DNA from: Kutzneria kofuensis
Lineage (GTDB): Bacteria; Actinomycetota; Actinomycetes; Mycobacteriales; Pseudonocardiaceae
Direction of reading: 5' to 3'
DNA length: 64,000 bases
NCBI RefSeq assembly: GCF_014203355.1
Contig: NZ_JACHIR010000003.1
Coordinates: forward strand, 434,001 to 498,000
How positions within the stretch are numbered: the stretch's first letter is position 1; each line of letters begins with the position of its first letter. The position numbers were made by a program, and so were the translations under genes. The notes beneath the pieces are model-generated. The model was not told the DNA's origin. It saw only the letters and a program-made list of their open reading frames with translations, and did not search any database. Of this stretch, positions 61,083 to 64,000 are shown one piece after another.

Positions 61083-63857
61083 TCAGGACGGCAGCTGCCA
61101 GCGCTGCTGCGGCTGACCGTTGCAGTCCCAGATCTGCAACTGCGTGCTGTTCGTCGTCGACGCCGACGGATCATCCAGGCAGCGCCCGGAATTCGTGTTC
61201 ACCAGCGCGCCGTTGGCCTGCGGCTGCCACTGCTGCGCGCCGGTGCCGTTGCAGTCGTAGAGCTGGACCTTGGTGCCGTTCGCCGTGCCGGCGCCGGAGA
61301 CGTCCATGCACTTGCCCAGCGCCTGCACGGAGCCGTCCGAGCCGACGGTCCAGCTCTGCGCGGTCGTGCCGTTGCACGTGTAGATCTGCACCGGGGTGCC
61401 GTTGTCCGTGCTGGCCGAGCGGACGTCCACGCACAGGTTGGTTCCGACGCCGGCGACGATCGCACCGGTGTGCCCGGTGCCGCCGCCGTTGCCGGTCGTG
61501 GCCGTCCAGACGAACGTGGTTTCGCCGGAGGCGCCGGTGGTGTCGGTCGCCGTGACGGTCACGGTGCTGGTGCCGCCGGTCGTCGCGGTGCCGGAAATCG
61601 TGCCGTTGCTGGCGATCGTCAGCCCGGCCGGCAGGCCCGTCGCGGTGAAGGTCAGGGTCTGCCCGGACGCCGAATCCGTGGCCTGGACGGGCAGGCTGAC
61701 CGCGGTTCCGACCGGGCTGCTCATGCCCTGGGGATTCGTCACGGTGACGGTGTTGCCGGCGTTGGTGCTGTTGACCGTCAACGTGCCGGACAGCTGCGGG
61801 TTGGCGGAGGTGTCGCCGACGGCGATCCGGTACGAGCCCACAGCCGTGGTCCAGCCGTTGTTCCAGTACGCCAGATCACGCAGCGTCAGCGGGAAGCTGA
61901 TCGTCGTGCTGGCGCCGGGTTGCAGGGTGACGCGGTCGAAACCCTTGAGCTGCAACGGCGGTTCGCCGGTGGTGGCCGGATCCCCCACGTACAGCTGCGC
62001 GACCTCGGAACCCGCGCGGCTGCCGGTGTTGGTGACAGTGGCGGTCACCGTCGCCTTGCCATGGCCGTCCAGAGCGCCGACCTGGAGGTTGCTGAAGGCG
62101 AAGCTGGTGTAGGACAGACCGAAACCGAATGGGAAAAGCGGGGCGATGTTCTGCGCCTGGTACCAGCGGTAACCGACCTTCACACCCTCCGAGTACTGCA
62201 CGGTGCCGTTGCTGCCCGGCCACTGCGCCTGGGTGTGCGCCGGCACGTCGGCCAGGCTCTTGGGGAAGCTCACCGGCAGCTTGCCGGACGGGTTGGTGTC
62301 GCCGAACAGCACCGAGGCGATGGCGTTGCCGTCCTCCTGGCCCGGGTACCAGGCCTCCAGGATGCCGGCGACGTTGTTCACCCACGGCATCGTCACGGCC
62401 GAGCCGGTGTTGAGCACCACGATGGTGTTCGGGTTGGCCGCGGCCACCTGCGTGATCAGCTGGTTCTGCACGCCGGGCAGGTCGATGCCGCCGATGTCGC
62501 TGCCCTCGGACTCGTTGTAACTGGCGAACACGATCGCCACGGTCGAGTTCTGCGCCAGCGTGACGGCCTGGCCGATGTTGCCGGAGTTGTCGCCGGGCGC
62601 GTACTGCACGCTGACGCCGGAGCCGGCGCGGCTGGTGATGCCCTGCAGCGGCGTGACCGTGCCGGAGGAGTTGACCCTCGCGCTGCCGCCGCCCGCGGTC
62701 TGCGGCGAGGCGCTGGCGTCCGCGCCGATCACGGCGATCGAATGCACAGAGGAGGTGTTCAACGGCAGGACATTGTTGTTACGCAACAACACCGTGCCCT
62801 CGGCGGCGATCTGCCGGGCCGCCGTCTTGTGCCCGGTGGACGTGACCGTCGCGCCGGTGTTGCCGGTGTGCGGGTTGTCGAACAGGCCGAAGGCGAACAT
62901 CTCGGTCAGGATCCGGCTCACCATGGTGTTCAACGTCGCCTGCGAGACCTGGCCGTTCTGCACGGCCGTCTGCAGCGCGTTGCCGAAGTAGTCGCCGCCG
63001 GGCATCTCCTGGTCCATGCCGGCGTTGGCCGACGCGACCGTGGAGTGCGTGGCGCCCCAGTCCGAGGTCACGAAGCCGGGGAAGCCGAACTGCGTGCGCA
63101 GCGGGCCGTTGAGCAGTGCCGAGTTCTGGCACGCGTAGGTGCCGTTGACCGTGCTGTAGGAGCACATCGCCGACGACGCCGCGCCCTGCTGCACGCCGAT
63201 CTGGAACTGCGGCAGGTAGATCTCCTGCAGCGTGCGGTTGTCGACGATGGCGTTGTCGGACGGCGTGTTCCGGTTGGTTTCCTGGTTGTAGACGCCGATG
63301 TGCTTGATCTGCGCCATCACCCCGGTGCCCTGCACGCCGCGGATCTCGGCGGCGCCGAGCTGCCCGGCCAGGTACGGGTCCTCCGACAGCGACTCGAAGG
63401 CGCGGCCCCAGCGCGGGTCGCGGATGATGTTGACGGTCGGGCCGAGGTTGACGTTGGCCCCCTTGCCGGCCTCCTCGCTGCCGACGAGCTGGCCGTACTG
63501 GCTCTCGGCGTCGACGTCCCAGGTCGCGGCGGCCGCGACCGGCGCGGGCAGCTGGGTGACGCCGCCCAGGTTCTCGCCGACGCCGGCCGGGCCGTCCTCC
63601 AGTCCCAGGGCCGGGATGCAGAGCGCGGGAATGGCCGGCGTGTTGCCGACGTAGCCGCCGCCGGAGCCGTGCAGCAGGCTGATCTTCTGGGCCTGGCTCA
63701 TCTGGGCCAGCACCTGGGCGACTCGCTGCGGCACCGGTGCGGTCGAGCCGACCCACGGGCAGGCGGCCTGGGGTGCGGCGGACACGGATGTCGGGATCAA
63801 CGCGGTGGCGGCAAGGCTCATGGCTGCGGCTACGCCCAGCCAGCGACGTGCGAACAC
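61083..63857 (-). CDS. Secreted GH3 beta-glucosidase-type enzyme with CBM13 (ricin-type lectin) domain
   Basis: 924 residues with a signal peptide (WLGVAAAMSLAATALIPTSVSA). GH3 N-terminal barrel (LEDGPAGVGENLGGVTQL, NLGPTVNIIRDPRWGRAFESLSEDP in outline, nucleophile Asp in GFVTSDWGATHS near 264), C-terminal alpha/beta sandwich (GTVLLRNNNVLPL), Fn3-like domain (GFGLSYTSF, VTNTGSRAGSEVAQLYVGDP), an Ig-like putative-binding domain (LPAGLTIASNGTISGTAT) and a C-terminal ricin-B CBM13 with repeated CNGT and QxW (AQSWTVG, AQQWQPQ, QQRWQLPS). Likely extracellular beta-glycosidase, controlled from the CebR-like box upstream. Confidence 0.94.
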   Translation of the reverse strand: MFARRWLGVAAAMSLAATALIPTSVSAAPQAACPWVGSTAPVPQRVAQVLAQMSQAQKISLLHGSGGGYVGNTPAIPALCIPALGLEDGPAGVGENLGGVTQLPAPVAAAATWDVDAESQYGQLVGSEEAGKGANVNLGPTVNIIRDPRWGRAFESLSEDPYLAGQLGAAEIRGVQGTGVMAQIKHIGVYNQETNRNTPSDNAIVDNRTLQEIYLPQFQIGVQQGAASSAMCSYSTVNGTYACQNSALLNGPLRTQFGFPGFVTSDWGATHSTVASANAGMDQEMPGGDYFGNALQTAVQNGQVSQATLNTMVSRILTEMFAFGLFDNPHTGNTGATVTSTGHKTAARQIAAEGTVLLRNNNVLPLNTSSVHSIAVIGADASASPQTAGGGSARVNSSGTVTPLQGITSRAGSGVSVQYAPGDNSGNIGQAVTLAQNSTVAIVFASYNESEGSDIGGIDLPGVQNQLITQVAAANPNTIVVLNTGSAVTMPWVNNVAGILEAWYPGQEDGNAIASVLFGDTNPSGKLPVSFPKSLADVPAHTQAQWPGSNGTVQYSEGVKVGYRWYQAQNIAPLFPFGFGLSYTSFAFSNLQVGALDGHGKATVTATVTNTGSRAGSEVAQLYVGDPATTGEPPLQLKGFDRVTLQPGASTTISFPLTLRDLAYWNNGWTTAVGSYRIAVGDTSANPQLSGTLTVNSTNAGNTVTVTNPQGMSSPVGTAVSLPVQATDSASGQTLTFTATGLPAGLTIASNGTISGTATTGGTSTVTVTATDTTGASGETTFVWTATTGNGGGTGHTGAIVAGVGTNLCVDVRSASTDNGTPVQIYTCNGTTAQSWTVGSDGSVQALGKCMDVSGAGTANGTKVQLYDCNGTGAQQWQPQANGALVNTNSGRCLDDPSASTTNSTQLQIWDCNGQPQQRWQLPS

Positions 63858-63902
63858 GGTCTCTCCTCACTGAGCACACACGGACAGGCGCGCAGTGGCG
63901 GC

Positions 63903-63916
63903 TGGAAGCGCTCTCA
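63903..63916. promoter_or_regulatory. CebR-like operator TGGAAGCGCTCTCA
   Basis: Matches the streptomycete CebR box TGGGAGCGCTCCCA at 12 of 14 positions, 46-59 bp upstream of the GH3 start. CebR is a LacI-family repressor relieved by cellobiose. Confidence 0.7.
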
Positions 63917-64000
63917 TAAGGTGGCATATGTTGTCGACCACAACGAGCACGAATCGATAAAGATGGCGGAGGGTGCGACCAGATGCCCCATGTGAGGGAT

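Noticed and set aside
60510-63995. Plus-strand open frame of about 1160 codons opposite the GH3 gene
   Set aside because: Arg/His/Gly/Val-rich antisense shadow; the GH3 motifs on the minus strand are unambiguous.

Overview
The window is 64 kb of GC-rich chromosomal DNA from a filamentous actinobacterium (Actinomycetota). A Pseudonocardiaceae-type large-genome organism is plausible. The evidence is pervasive G/C at third codon positions, many GTG starts, actinobacterial marker families (DUF3090, the SCO1664 family, DUF3097, DUF1707, mIHF, AfsR/SARP regulators, sucrase-ferredoxin-like, CGNR), secreted multidomain glycosidases and a high density of regulators. I see no rRNA, no complete tRNA, no CRISPR array and no intact transposase. 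The genus cannot be fixed from sequence reading alone.

Layout. 1-3.4 kb: a DGPF(YCII)/ECF42 sigma module cut by the window edge, a solitary tyrosine recombinase, a broken carboxymuconolactone decarboxylase-like gene with two inverted repeats in front of it, and a Uma2-family nuclease. 3.3-7 kb: PrmC-like methyltransferase, APH-family kinase, SRPBCC protein, GNAT and a membrane protein. 7-13.3 kb: a receptor-type Ser/Thr kinase ending in a CBM2 cellulose-binding domain, then (minus strand) an acyl-CoA carboxylase beta subunit followed 4 bp later by a 1016-residue protein that joins an EndoQ-like PHP/zinc module to a UvrD helicase and ends in a clamp-binding-like motif. 13.3-27 kb: metabolic and regulatory genes (sucrase-ferredoxin, TetR, SDR, amidase, LysR/DapA pair, MATE, CGNR, SWIM-associated-like protein, methyltransferase, an SPFH/NfeD pair, DUF3097). 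27-38 kb: alpha/beta hydrolase, an Ada/AraC/AlkA protein lacking its C-terminal part, ICL/PEP-mutase, TetR/GNAT, a secreted GH92 mannosidase followed by a large SARP-type regulator, and an aldo/keto reductase. 38-48 kb: an ArsR/SRPBCC/SDR operon, a PASTA protein, MocR facing a Cys/Met PLP enzyme, a second DGPF/ECF42 module whose sigma factor is fused to a GyrI-like domain, and a TetR gene abutting a truncated hydrolase. 48-64 kb: secreted serine peptidase, lipoprotein, SCO1664/DUF3090 pair, S9 peptidase with S66 LD-carboxypeptidase, an mIHF-like protein, GT-B glycosyltransferase, MarR-controlled monooxygenase/acyl-CoA dehydrogenase region, DoxX, PadR/methyltransferase, and a secreted GH3 with ricin-type CBM13 behind a CebR-like operator.

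How it works together. The secreted enzymes (GH92, GH3-CBM13, chymotrypsin-like and S66 peptidases) and the CBM2-bearing kinase point to a soil saprophyte that senses and degrades polysaccharide and protein. Many small regulator-target pairs carry clear palindromic operators between divergent genes (TetR 30515, ArsR 38698, MocR 43453, MarR 57578/57606, PadR 60376). Convergent neighbours are packed tightly, often sharing a 4-bp stop-codon overlap. Several loci look like deletion scars (1797-2320, 28063-29217, 46789-47350). The most unusual proteins are the EndoQ-like/UvrD fusion and the ECF42/GyrI-like fusion.
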